Assembly: GCF_003665435.1 (NCBI RefSeq)
Contig: NZ_CP023408.1
Coordinates: 744,001 to 808,000, forward strand
DNA from: Streptomyces fungicidicus
GTDB lineage: Bacteria; Actinomycetota; Actinomycetes; Streptomycetales; Streptomycetaceae
Length of the DNA stretch: 64,000 nt
Direction: 5' to 3'
Below the pieces are notes generated by a model, which saw only the letters and a program-made list of their open reading frames with translations, was not told where the DNA came from and did not search any database. This document shows positions 47,199 to 55,512 of the stretch, piece after piece (position 1 is the stretch's first letter; each line of letters starts with the position of its first letter). A program made the position numbers and the translations under genes.

Positions 47199-50111
47199 CT
47201 ACTCCCTCAGGGCGGCCGACCGCGCGCACAGATCCGCGCGGTTGGCCGCTCCGGTCTTGGTGATCAGGCTCGCGATGTGCTTCTCCGCCGTGCGGGGCGA
47301 GATGAACAGCCGGTCCGCGATGTCCTTGTTGCTGAGCCGCTCCGCGAGCAGCCGGAACACGTCGAACTCCCGCACCGTCACACCCTGGGCGCGCAGTTCC
47401 TCCGGGATCGCGCGGGTGCCCGAGCGGTGCTGGTGCACCGGGGCGCCGGAACGGCGCAGCGCCGCCCGGCAGGCTCCGGTGACGGCCACGACGTCCCGCT
47501 CGTGGAAGTAGTGCTCGGCCTGCCGCAGCCAGCCCACCGGATCTCCCCAGCCGTCCTGGTGCGCGGCGTCCGCGATCAGCCGCAGCCCCAGATGCCGGGC
47601 GAGCGGATACGGCCGGGCCGCGGCCAGCGCCGACTCCACCGCCGCCACCGCACGCGGCCCTTCCCCCTCACGGCCCAGCAGCACGGCGTCGGCGAGCAGC
47701 ACGAACTGGCGGTTCCACCGCATCCGCGCCATCGCCGTGGCGGTGGTCTCCTCGTGCCGGACCCGGTCCGCGTCACCGGCGAGCACGTCCAGCAGCAGGA
47801 CCAGGCCATGGGTGCCGCCGAGGTGGTAGGTGGAGGGGTTGCCCGCCTCCAGCGACTGCACCGCACGCAGTTCGGCGCGCGCCAGGTCACGGTCCTCCTC
47901 CAGCAGCGCGCAGAAGGCCCGGGCGAGACCGAGGCTCAGCGGCTCCTCCTGCGAACCCGCGCCGTCCCACTCGGTGAACGCCGCCAGCGCCTCCTCCATC
48001 GCCGCCCGGTCCGCGCGGTGCGCCTCCAGGGTGGCCCGGGCCATCAGGACGTACCGCACCACGGGCGCCAGGCGCAGCCGCCGCGCCACCGCCAGGCAGT
48101 CCGCCGCGGCCGACCGCGCGCTCCCGTGGTCGCCGCGCAGCACCGCGTCCAGGACGAGGATGCCGTCCACCGTGTGCACGATGTTCACCGAGCCGAGCCG
48201 CAGCGCCTCCTCGCGGGCCGCCAGCAGGCCGGAGGTGTCGCCCTCGGCGAGCCAGGCGTTGCCGCTCATGCGGGTGGCCGCGTACATCCGCTGCAGCGGC
48301 AGCCGGTGCCGTTCCGCGGTCTGCAGGGCCTGCCGCAGCATGTCGGCGGACTCCTCGGGGTCCCGCTCGCGGGCGACGGTGGCCAGCAGCTCCCACGCCT
48401 GGCAGGCGACGACCGGCAGGCCGTGCCGCTCGGCGGTGTCGGCCGCCGAGCGGGCCAGCTTCTCGGCGTGCTGGGTGCGGTCCGGGCCCGGGGTGTCCAG
48501 GGCGAGGTAGGCGGCCGTCACGTCGACGGCCGCCGCCGTCGCCTCGTCCGGGGCCGCCGCCAGGACCTCGCGGGCCCGGACGACCTGCCGGTTGCCGTCG
48601 CTCCACCGGCCCGCCGTGTGGGCCACCTTGGCCAGCCGGGTGTGCAGCGTGGCCAGCCGTACGGCGTTCAGCCCGGCCCCGCCCAGCGCGTGCAGGTCCT
48701 CGGCCAGGTCGAAGGCGCGGGCGAAGTCGCCGGCCTCCGCCAGTGCGGGCAGCAGGTCCTCCAGCACCGAGGCCCTGGCCTGCGGGTCACCGGCCTCGGA
48801 CAGCAGCCCCTCGGCACGGCTGAGCAGCGTCACCGCCGAGCCCAGGGCGCCCGCCGCGAGGGCCCGCCCGCCGGCGTCGGCGTACAGCAGTCCCGCCTCC
48901 ACCCGGTCCCCGGCCTCGCAGCGCAGCCCGGCCGCCAGCGCGCACCAGTCGTCCTCGAGGCCCGGGTGCAGCTCCTCGACGGCGCGCGCGCCGCGCCGTG
49001 CCAGCTCCGCCCGCTGCCCCGGCGTCATCTGGGTGAACAGGGCCTCGACGGTGGGGGAGTGGCGGAAGGAGTACCAGTCGGGGGCCGGCTCGTCGGGGAT
49101 CACCAGCCGGGCGGCGACACCGGCATGCAGATGGCTCAGCAGGGTCCGGTCGTCGACGCCCGTCATGTGCTGGAGCACGGTGAGCGGGAAGCGGCGGCCC
49201 AGCACCGCGGCGGCCGACAGCAGCGTCAGCCCTTGCGTGCCCAGCCGGTCGATGCGCCGCAGGATGCCCCGGGCCAGCGTGGAGGAGACGTCCCGCCGCA
49301 GATCGCCGACGGTGCGCCAGCCGTCGGCGCCCTGCACCAGGGTGCCCGCCCCGATCATGGACTGCAGCAGCTCCTCGACCAGGTAGGGGCTGCCCGCGCT
49401 GTCCTCCCACAGACGCTCCCGGACGGCCGGCGGCACCTCGTGCGGGCCGCCCGCCCCCAGCTGCGCCGACGTCATCTCCTCCACCTGGGACCGGGTCAGC
49501 GGCGGGAGTTCGGCGAGGGTGGCCGCACCGCGGCGGCGGGCGGACTGCGCCAGGTCCAGCGCGTCGCTGAAGTCGGTCCGCACGGTGGCCAGCAGCAGCA
49601 CCGGCGTGTACTCCAGGTTGTCCACCAGGTACTCGAGGACGCCGAGGGTCTCGGGGTCGGCGTCGTGCAGGTCCTCCAGCAACAGCAGTTGCCCCTGCCC
49701 GCGCCCGGCGGCCAGCAGCAGCCGCAGCACCGCCTCGCCCAGGATCACCATGGAGCTGCTCTCGCGCTCCCCGGTGTCCCACTCCGGTATCAGCCGCCCC
49801 AGGACCGGCCGGTACGGGCCGAGGGCCGCGTCGTCCAGGGGCTCGCCGCCGCGGAACAGCGGCATCAGCGCCTCGGTCAGCGGACGGAACGGCACCGCGG
49901 GGCCGGTGGTGCTGCTGCGGCCGCGCAGTACCCGCATCCCGGCGCCGAGCGCGCCGCCCACGGCCTCCGCCGCGAGCCGGGACTTGCCCACGCCGGCCTC
50001 ACCGACCAGGAAGACGACACCGCCCCGCCCCTGTCGCGCCTCGGCCAAGGCGCTGTCGAGCTGGCTGAGTTGGGGGTCCCGCCCGACGAGGGAAGGCGCA
50101 TGGGAACGCAT
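47199..50111 (-). CDS. Large LuxR-family ATPase regulator (LAL type)
   Basis: 970 residues. An N-terminal AAA/STAND ATPase has Walker A GEAGVGKS at residues 37-44 and Walker B-like LLLLEDLHDAD near 145-155. A long helical, TPR-like middle (about 400-880) is rich in Ala, Leu and Arg. The C-terminal LuxR helix-turn-helix (VREFDVFRLLAERLSNKDIADRLFISPRTAEKHIASL, here in outline) ends the protein. Large ATP-binding LuxR regulators activate secondary-metabolite clusters in actinomycetes, for example PikD-type. It lies between the convergent NRPS operon and the RiPP genes; its ATG at 50111 follows the terminator behind the precursor gene, so it has its own promoter. It may switch on the NRPS, the RiPP genes or both. 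Confidence 0.9.
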   Translation of the reverse strand: MRSHAPSLVGRDPQLSQLDSALAEARQGRGGVVFLVGEAGVGKSRLAAEAVGGALGAGMRVLRGRSSTTGPAVPFRPLTEALMPLFRGGEPLDDAALGPYRPVLGRLIPEWDTGERESSSMVILGEAVLRLLLAAGRGQGQLLLLEDLHDADPETLGVLEYLVDNLEYTPVLLLATVRTDFSDALDLAQSARRRGAATLAELPPLTRSQVEEMTSAQLGAGGPHEVPPAVRERLWEDSAGSPYLVEELLQSMIGAGTLVQGADGWRTVGDLRRDVSSTLARGILRRIDRLGTQGLTLLSAAAVLGRRFPLTVLQHMTGVDDRTLLSHLHAGVAARLVIPDEPAPDWYSFRHSPTVEALFTQMTPGQRAELARRGARAVEELHPGLEDDWCALAAGLRCEAGDRVEAGLLYADAGGRALAAGALGSAVTLLSRAEGLLSEAGDPQARASVLEDLLPALAEAGDFARAFDLAEDLHALGGAGLNAVRLATLHTRLAKVAHTAGRWSDGNRQVVRAREVLAAAPDEATAAAVDVTAAYLALDTPGPDRTQHAEKLARSAADTAERHGLPVVACQAWELLATVARERDPEESADMLRQALQTAERHRLPLQRMYAATRMSGNAWLAEGDTSGLLAAREEALRLGSVNIVHTVDGILVLDAVLRGDHGSARSAAADCLAVARRLRLAPVVRYVLMARATLEAHRADRAAMEEALAAFTEWDGAGSQEEPLSLGLARAFCALLEEDRDLARAELRAVQSLEAGNPSTYHLGGTHGLVLLLDVLAGDADRVRHEETTATAMARMRWNRQFVLLADAVLLGREGEGPRAVAAVESALAAARPYPLARHLGLRLIADAAHQDGWGDPVGWLRQAEHYFHERDVVAVTGACRAALRRSGAPVHQHRSGTRAIPEELRAQGVTVREFDVFRLLAERLSNKDIADRLFISPRTAEKHIASLITKTGAANRADLCARSAALRE

Positions 50112-50249
50112 GAACGCAGATGATAATCAGGATGTCGGGATCAGGGGCAGACCGCATCGGCGCGGTCACCCGCCGTGAAGCCCCCCGGCCCGCCGCGCCG
50201 AACCGCCCTCCGCCGCGGCGGAAGCGGGCGGCCCCGCCGGACGCACCGC

Positions 50250-50277
50250 GGCGCGGGCCCGTCGCCGGGCCCGCGCC
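50250..50277 (-). terminator. Terminator-like hairpin after the precursor peptide gene
   Basis: GGCGCGGGCCCG (50250-50261) and CGGGCCCGCGCC (50266-50277) form a perfect 12-bp stem with loop TCGC. It is 28 bp beyond the stop codon of the precursor-like gene and upstream of the LuxR-ATPase gene, so it closes the lanM-precursor transcript. Confidence 0.75.
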
Positions 50278-50304
50278 ATCACGCGAAGTGACGCCCGAAC
50301 GGGG

Positions 50305-50502
50305 TCAGCTCGGCGCCGAGACCGAGGTGTCCAGCGAGGTCAGCGTGATGACGATGCCGCTGGTCAGCACCATCCCGGCCAGGACCCGGGCGCGGGCACA
50401 GGCGCGGTTGCGGCCGGTGAGCGTGATCCCGCCCGCCGCGTCCTGCTCCTCGGCGGCGTTCGCGGCGGAGTCGGCGGTGGTGGTGTTCAGGTGCTGGTCC
50501 AT
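50305..50502 (-). CDS. Candidate RiPP precursor peptide (65 aa, single cysteine) next to LanM
   Basis: 65 residues. The leader-like half (MDQHLNTTTADSAANAAEEQ) is acidic and polar and ends in DAAGG at residues 21-25, a double-glycine-type junction. The 40 residues after GG start ITLTGRNRACARARVLAG and continue with a hydrophobic Thr/Ser-rich stretch (MVLTSGIVITLTSLDTSV) ending SAPS. This half has about eleven Ser/Thr and only one Cys (Cys35), whereas lanthipeptide cores need several Cys. ATG 50502 has AGAAGGG upstream. It lies 79 bp downstream of the LanM gene in the same direction and is closed by a terminator. It is not similar to any named precursor I recognise. No dedicated protease or ABC transporter is next to it; an S51 peptidase is 5 kb away. 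Assignment rests on position, composition and the GG motif. Confidence 0.72.
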   Translation of the reverse strand: MDQHLNTTTADSAANAAEEQDAAGGITLTGRNRACARARVLAGMVLTSGIVITLTSLDTSVSAPS

Positions 50503-50581
50503 GGGGGATGCCCTTCTGACGTCCGTACGGCGGGTACGGGGCGGGAGGTGGAAGTGCCGTGGATCTGCGGTGCTCTGCCGG

Positions 50582-53500
50582 TCAGTCGCCGGGGTGGGAC
50601 AGGAGCAGGACGGACGGGACGGTGTCGGGATGTGCGAGGCGCAGCAGCCCGTAGCCGATGCCGGACAGCCCGTCGAGCAGTCCGGGGGAGGGAACGTGGT
50701 CGGGGGTGGCGCAGCGGTGGTTCTGCGCCTCGACGAGGGCGAGTGCCCGGCCGGCGTGCCGGGTGAGGGTTCCGGCGGCGGCCGTGTCACCCCGTCCGGC
50801 GCGGACGGCCAGGGCTTCCAGGGTGCCGAGCGTGCCCTGCCCGAGGCTGAGGTCGGGGCGCACGTCCGGGTCCGCCGGCCGGTCCCCGGCGGACGCTCCG
50901 GGTACGGAGGGCAGGTGGGCGGCGACGGCCGCCGCCCCGGCGAGCCCGCGGGACCAGGAGACGTCTCCGGTGTCCCGCGGCGCGGTCTCCAGCAGCGCCC
51001 GGGCGGCGGCCGTGTGCGCGGCGGTCTCCCGGGGGAGGCGGGCGGCGTACCGCAGCAGGGCCCACGCGATGCCCGCGGCGCCGTCGGCGAACCCGGCGGC
51101 AAGGCCGTGCGGGGCCCCGTCGGCTCCGGACACCGCGCCGAGCAGGCGGTCCGCCAGGGTGGTCGCCAGCCGCAGCGCCGCCGGGTCGCCGGTCGCCTCG
51201 TGCACGGCGACGGCGGCGGTCAGGGCCCCGGCCGTACCGCTGCCGAACCCCGGATCGCAGGAGGCGGACGCGGCGTGGCCGAGGGCGGTGAGCGCGTCGG
51301 GGAGGCAGTCGGCCGGCCCCGGCCCGAGCAGCGCCGACAGCCGCAGTACCGCGTACACGATGCCGCCGAGACCGTCGTAGGCGCCCGGCCCGGCCGCCGC
51401 GCTCAGTTCGGGATCGTCCGCCAGGGCCTTCAGCAGGGCGGGCAGCGGACGGACCGCCTCCCGGGCGAGCGCGGCGTACCTGCCCGCCCCGGCCAGTGCG
51501 TCCGTGTGCGCCAGGAACAGCGCCACCCCGCAGTAGCCCTGCGCGAGTCCGGCGCCCATCGGCAGCACCGCCCAGTGCGGGCCGGACACCCTTTCCAGGC
51601 CGAGCCAGTTGGTCCGGTTGCCGTCCCGCACCGCGCGGGCGGCGATCTCGTCGGCGATCCCGCACGCGGCGGCGAGCAGCCGGGACGCGTCGGGCGCGAC
51701 GGCGGGCACCGGCTCCACCGCCAGTTCGGACCGGGGCCGGTCCAGCGGGGAGCCCGCGCCCCGTGCCGCGATCGTGGCCGTGATGATCCACTCCTGGTCG
51801 TGGCAGTCGACCTCGTCCATCCGGGCGATCTTCTCCCGCACCGCGGTCATGCCCGCCACCGGCAGCAGACCGGGCAGCCACGTGCCGTCGTCGGCCCGCA
51901 CCGCGGTCCCCCAGGGGCGGTGGGTGAACAGCGGGACGTCACCGCGCCACAGCGCCGCCGTCTCGTGCTCGATCAGCCGTTGGCGCGCCCGGTCGTGCTC
52001 GGACTCCGTCCACAGCACCGCGAAGACCCCTTCCCGGGCGAGCGCGTCGCCCAGCAGCGACGGGTGGGTGGACTCCTCGAGGAGCGTCGCGTACAGCCGG
52101 GTGGCGCGGGCGACGAGCCGGGCGGGACGGTCCGCGCCCACTGTCAACGCACCGTCCTCGCGGAGCAGTTCGTGCCCGTCGGCGGCGAGTGCCGCGTACG
52201 CGGCACGGAAGCCCTCCAGCAGGGCGGCCCTGTGGTCGGCGCCCTCCAGGGGGCGACCGGCCGGCAGGGGCTGGTTGTGCGCCGCGGGGCTCAGCAGCGG
52301 TCCGCGCACGGCCCGCATGGTGTCCAGGCCGCTGTCCCGCCAGTGCAGGCCCTCGCTCGGGTAGGTGCCGTCGGTGCAGCGGCCGAGCGCGGAGATGTCC
52401 AGGGCCCCGTGCTCGCCGATCAGCAGGTGCGGCAGCAGGCAGGTGCGGTGCACCGAGGCCCGAAGCGCCTCCGCCGCCGGGTCGGCGCCCGCCGTCATGG
52501 ACTGCGCGAGCCCGGTGTGCAGCAGCGTCTCGGCGTCCACCAGGACCGGCTGGTCGCCGCAGGCGATGACGTTCTCGTAGTGCATGTCGGCGCCGTCCAC
52601 CGCGTACAGCAGGGCCAGCAGGGCGCCCTGGCGCCGGTAGAAGGCGTCGGTCTCGGTCACCGAGCGGCACCAGCGGTGCTCGACGAACTCCAGCCAGCCG
52701 TACGCCTCGCGGCGCACACTGCGCGGGGTGCGCAGGCCGAGGCCGGGCACCTTGGCGTTGAGCCAGCCCACCAGGTCGTCGAGGAGGGCGTGCTGGCCGA
52801 GGGGACGCGGTTTGTAGACCAGCCGCTGCCCGGCGAAGCGCAGGACCGCGACGGACCGGTTGCCCTCGTGGGCGTCCCCGAGGCCCAGGTCCACCGCGGT
52901 GAGCGGCCCCGGGTCGCGGCCGTCGAGGAGCCCGGTCGTGAGGTCCTCCCGGTCGGCCGCGAAGCGGGCCGCCAGCTCGGCGGTGGCCGCGGTCGCGTCC
53001 AGCGTCGTCTGCGCGAGCATCCGGGCCAGCACCGGACGGGCGGCGAACAGCGCGCCGAGGCCCTGCCGGGTGCCCGCGGCGGCGACGAAGGCGTCGAACC
53101 GCTCACGGGGGCCGGCCCCGGAGAGCCGTCCGGCGCGGCGCGCCGTGTCGAGCTCGTGGACCAGGGTCCGCGCCGCCTGACGGACCAGCTGGTGCGTCAG
53201 GCGCCGCGCGAACGCCTCCCGCCACACGTCCTGTTCGGCGTCCGAGGGCAGCAGTTCGGTCAGCCGCGCGCTGGCGTCGGCGACGAGCGGCCGGACGACC
53301 GGGGCGAAGACGTCGGGCCCCTCGCCCTCTCGGCCGGCCGGCTCCGCCGGCTCCGGGGAGGCGCCGGCCAGGACCGCCTCGGCGTACCGCGCCCAGCCCG
53401 GCCGGGCCACCCGGGCGGCCAGCCGCTCGGCGGGCTCGGCGGCCAGCGCCGAGGCCGTGGCCCGGCCCACACCGAGATGGGCCAGCCGCTGGGCGAAGCC

Positions 53501-53701
53501 CTCGGCGTCCCCGACGGCCCACGGGGCGGGGCCGTCGGCGGCTTCGGCGGGCACCCGGGGAAGGCCGGGGGCGGCGAGCCGTTCCGCGAGGGACAGCGCC
53601 GGCGCCCACCACGAGGGCGGGAGGCCGGTGCTCCGGGAAGTCGGGGGGCTGGCGGTCTCAGTCACGAGAAGAAGGTCGCAGACCCCCGGCGACCCCCACA
53701 T
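50582..53701 (-). CDS. LanM-type synthetase with intact dehydratase and degenerate, zinc-less cyclase domain
   Basis: 1039 residues from ATG 53701 (GTG 53665 is an alternative; neither has a clear ribosome binding site). The DUF4135 dehydratase domain (about 130-640) keeps the expected motifs: GDAHEGNRSV (Asp276, His278), VYKPR (Lys297), DMHYEN (Asp372, His374, Asn377), LVDAETLLH and RLYATLLEESTHPS. The LanC-like C-terminal half (about 660-1039) is full length and shows the Gly-rich barrel repeats and the usual end (PGLLDGLSGIGYGLLRLAHP), but its active site is gone. SWCHG is SWSRG (Ser917), the CHG motif is LGQG (Gly954, Gln955), and HG of the third repeat is DG (Asp873). All three zinc ligands and the catalytic His are replaced. 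It should phosphorylate and eliminate Ser/Thr but not catalyse zinc-dependent thioether closure. First gene of a two-gene transcript with the single-Cys peptide. Confidence 0.93.
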   Translation of the reverse strand: MWGSPGVCDLLLVTETASPPTSRSTGLPPSWWAPALSLAERLAAPGLPRVPAEAADGPAPWAVGDAEGFAQRLAHLGVGRATASALAAEPAERLAARVARPGWARYAEAVLAGASPEPAEPAGREGEGPDVFAPVVRPLVADASARLTELLPSDAEQDVWREAFARRLTHQLVRQAARTLVHELDTARRAGRLSGAGPRERFDAFVAAAGTRQGLGALFAARPVLARMLAQTTLDATAATAELAARFAADREDLTTGLLDGRDPGPLTAVDLGLGDAHEGNRSVAVLRFAGQRLVYKPRPLGQHALLDDLVGWLNAKVPGLGLRTPRSVRREAYGWLEFVEHRWCRSVTETDAFYRRQGALLALLYAVDGADMHYENVIACGDQPVLVDAETLLHTGLAQSMTAGADPAAEALRASVHRTCLLPHLLIGEHGALDISALGRCTDGTYPSEGLHWRDSGLDTMRAVRGPLLSPAAHNQPLPAGRPLEGADHRAALLEGFRAAYAALAADGHELLREDGALTVGADRPARLVARATRLYATLLEESTHPSLLGDALAREGVFAVLWTESEHDRARQRLIEHETAALWRGDVPLFTHRPWGTAVRADDGTWLPGLLPVAGMTAVREKIARMDEVDCHDQEWIITATIAARGAGSPLDRPRSELAVEPVPAVAPDASRLLAAACGIADEIAARAVRDGNRTNWLGLERVSGPHWAVLPMGAGLAQGYCGVALFLAHTDALAGAGRYAALAREAVRPLPALLKALADDPELSAAAGPGAYDGLGGIVYAVLRLSALLGPGPADCLPDALTALGHAASASCDPGFGSGTAGALTAAVAVHEATGDPAALRLATTLADRLLGAVSGADGAPHGLAAGFADGAAGIAWALLRYAARLPRETAAHTAAARALLETAPRDTGDVSWSRGLAGAAAVAAHLPSVPGASAGDRPADPDVRPDLSLGQGTLGTLEALAVRAGRGDTAAAGTLTRHAGRALALVEAQNHRCATPDHVPSPGLLDGLSGIGYGLLRLAHPDTVPSVLLLSHPGD

Positions 53702-53718
53702 GGGTAAGCGTCCCCCAT
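53700..53718. promoter_or_regulatory. Inverted repeat at the LanM start
   Basis: ATGGG (53700-53704) and CCCAT (53714-53718) form a 5-bp inverted repeat with a 9-bp spacer overlapping the proposed ATG. A second copy of CATGGGTA with GCG lies near 53808. A regulator site or a coincidence in GC-rich DNA; low weight. Confidence 0.25.
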
Positions 53719-54195
53719 ATTCTGCGCGGCCCCGCCGGCCCCCCGCCCCGCACCGCCCCCCGGCCGACCGAAGCCGCAGGTCAGCGGCGGGGCGCCCGGT
53801 CGGTGCGCATGGGTAGCGGAAAGCCGCGGAGAAGCGCGGTTCTGCGCGTTCGGCCCTTGTGCCCGCCCCCGGCGTGTGCGCCGGCCCCCCGCGCCCCCGC
53901 TTCCCCCGGGTACGGACCCCCAGGGACCGCCCCCGCCCGCCCCCGCATTGCCCCCTGGACCCTCATCCGCAGATCACCGCCACCGTGCCGGCCGGCCGGC
54001 GACCGCCGTGCGACGGCCCGGAAGGCGGTCGCGGGGGAGCCGCTACGGACCGCGCCCTCCCCGCCGGCCGGAAAGGTGGGGACCGGTTACCGATGCCGGC
54101 GCACCCCCGCCCACGGCACGGTGGTGCGCAGTCCCCACCGCAGCACCGACCCGGAGCGCGCTCGACCGGGCGGACGAACTTCCAAGGAGTAGCAG
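53719..54195. other. Roughly 480-bp divergent intergenic region between lanM and the LuxR pair
   Basis: The region is proline-codon-rich (long C runs) and supports no convincing gene: the open frames in it (for example 53803-54192) have no family features and an implausible Pro/Arg composition. It must contain the promoters of the LanM transcript and of the two LuxR genes. The AAGGAG at about 54182 is the ribosome binding site of the first LuxR gene. Confidence 0.6.
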
Positions 54196-54807
54196 ATGGG
54201 AGCACCCGTAACCGTCGGCGTGGTCGCCCTCGACCCGGTACTGGAAGCCGGCACGCGCACCACCCTGCTGGCCTGCCCGGACCTGACCGTGTGCGAGCCC
54301 GTGGACGCGCGGGTCGCCGTCCTCACCGTGGACCGCCCCGGCCCGGCCGAACTCGACATGGTGCGCGCCACCCGCGCGCTGCGGCACAGCCCCGCCGTCG
54401 TCCTGGTGGCCGGCGCCCTCGCCTCCGGCGACGCCCTGCACGCCCTCGCCGCGGGCGCCCGCGGCCTGCTGCCGCGCCGGGACGCCGACGCGCCCCGCCT
54501 CGCCCACGCGGTACTGGCCGCCTCCCGCGACGACTGCACCCTGCCGCCCCGCCTGCTCGAACAGCTCCTGGACCGCCCGGCCGACACCCGGCACACCCCC
54601 GGGGGCTGGACCGACGGCATGCTCTCGGACCGGGAACGCTCGGTGCTGCGGCTGCTCGCCGACGGCCACGAGACGGCCGAGATCGCCCAGCGGCTCGCCT
54701 ACTCGCCGCGCACCGTTACCACCGTGGTCCACGACATCACCCAGCGGTTCCGGCTGCGCAACCGCGCCCACGCGGTCGCCTACGCGCTCCGGGCGGGCCT
54801 GCTGTGA
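54196..54807 (+). CDS. LuxR-family regulator with degenerate receiver domain
   Basis: 203 residues. The N-terminal about 115 residues have a receiver-like alternation (VTVGVVALDPVLEAGTRTTL ... AVVLVAGALASGDALHALAAGARGLLPR) but lack the phospho-acceptor Asp context, so this is a pseudo-receiver. The C-terminal LuxR HTH is complete (SDRERSVLRLLADGHETAEIAQRLAYSPRTVTTVVHDITQRF, in outline; about residues 143-200). AAGGAG precedes the ATG by eight bases. Its stop overlaps the next LuxR gene (GTGA). Pairs of such regulators divergent from a RiPP synthetase are common control units in Streptomyces clusters. Likely activators of the LanM transcript. Confidence 0.87.
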   Translation: MGAPVTVGVVALDPVLEAGTRTTLLACPDLTVCEPVDARVAVLTVDRPGPAELDMVRATRALRHSPAVVLVAGALASGDALHALAAGARGLLPRRDADAPRLAHAVLAASRDDCTLPPRLLEQLLDRPADTRHTPGGWTDGMLSDRERSVLRLLADGHETAEIAQRLAYSPRTVTTVVHDITQRFRLRNRAHAVAYALRAGLL

Positions 54808-55439
54808 CCGCGACCCTGACCGCCGCGCCCCCCGCCCCCGCCGCCGGCGCCGGTCCGAAGGCCGCACCCCTCGTCCTGCGCATCGCGCCCTCGCCCGGCG
54901 CGGACCGCGTCCGCTGCGTGGCCCGTCGCGCCGGGCTGGCCTGCGCGCCCGAGCACGCGGGGCCCGGGACCGTCACCGTGATGGCCGCCCCCGACGCCGC
55001 CCGGGCCCTGCACGGCAGGCGGGACACCGGCCCCCTGGTCCTCGTGTGCGACACCGTCCGCCGGGCGGACCTCCGGCTCGCGCTGCGGGCCGGAGCGGCA
55101 GTCCTGCGGGCCGCCGACCTCACCGAGGAGAACCTGGTGGCCGCGGTGCGGCGCGCGACCCACCCGCAGCCGAGCATCCCCTACCCGGAACTCTCCCACC
55201 TGCTGGCCGGCGGGCCACGCTCCGCGGACCCGGCCGACGGCGGCCGGCCGGCCCTGACCGCACGTCAGGCCTCGGTACTGCGTCTCATGGCCGAGGGCCA
55301 CGGCAACGCGGACATCGCCCTGCTGCTGCGCTGCTCCGAACACACCGTCAAGAACGTCATCTACGAGGTCATGGCCCGGCTCCAGGCCCGCAACAGGGCC
55401 CACGCCGTGGCACACGCCGTGCGCCACGGCCTGGTGTGA
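54804..55439 (+). CDS. Second LuxR-family regulator, translationally coupled to the first
   Basis: 211 residues, GTG start overlapping the stop of the previous gene. The N-terminus is a receiver-like remnant (APLVLRIAPSPGADRVRCV ... LRLALRAGAAVLRAADLTEE) without a visible phosphorylatable Asp. The C-terminal HTH is clear: LTARQASVLRLMAEGHGNADIALLLRCSEHTVKNVIYEVMARL (about residues 145-200, in outline). It is a homologue of the upstream protein; both end HAVAYALRAGLL or HAVAHAVRHGLV. The pair may act as a heterodimer on the divergent LanM promoter. Another frame is open far upstream but lacks protein-like features. Confidence 0.85.
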   Translation: MTATLTAAPPAPAAGAGPKAAPLVLRIAPSPGADRVRCVARRAGLACAPEHAGPGTVTVMAAPDAARALHGRRDTGPLVLVCDTVRRADLRLALRAGAAVLRAADLTEENLVAAVRRATHPQPSIPYPELSHLLAGGPRSADPADGGRPALTARQASVLRLMAEGHGNADIALLLRCSEHTVKNVIYEVMARLQARNRAHAVAHAVRHGLV

Positions 55440-55512
55440 GGCGATGACGTCCGACGCGGCCGCGGGCGCCCTCCGGCTCCCGCGGCCGGCCGTCCCCGCC
55501 TCCCGGAGGCCG

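Noticed and set aside
50582-53701. Ordinary class-II lanthipeptide cluster
   Set aside because: The cyclase zinc site is absent, the peptide has one Cys, and there is no LanT transporter, so the standard label would mislead.
53803-54192. Possible 129-residue gene between lanM and the LuxR pair
   Set aside because: Extreme Pro/Arg content, no ribosome binding site, no motif; better read as a promoter region.
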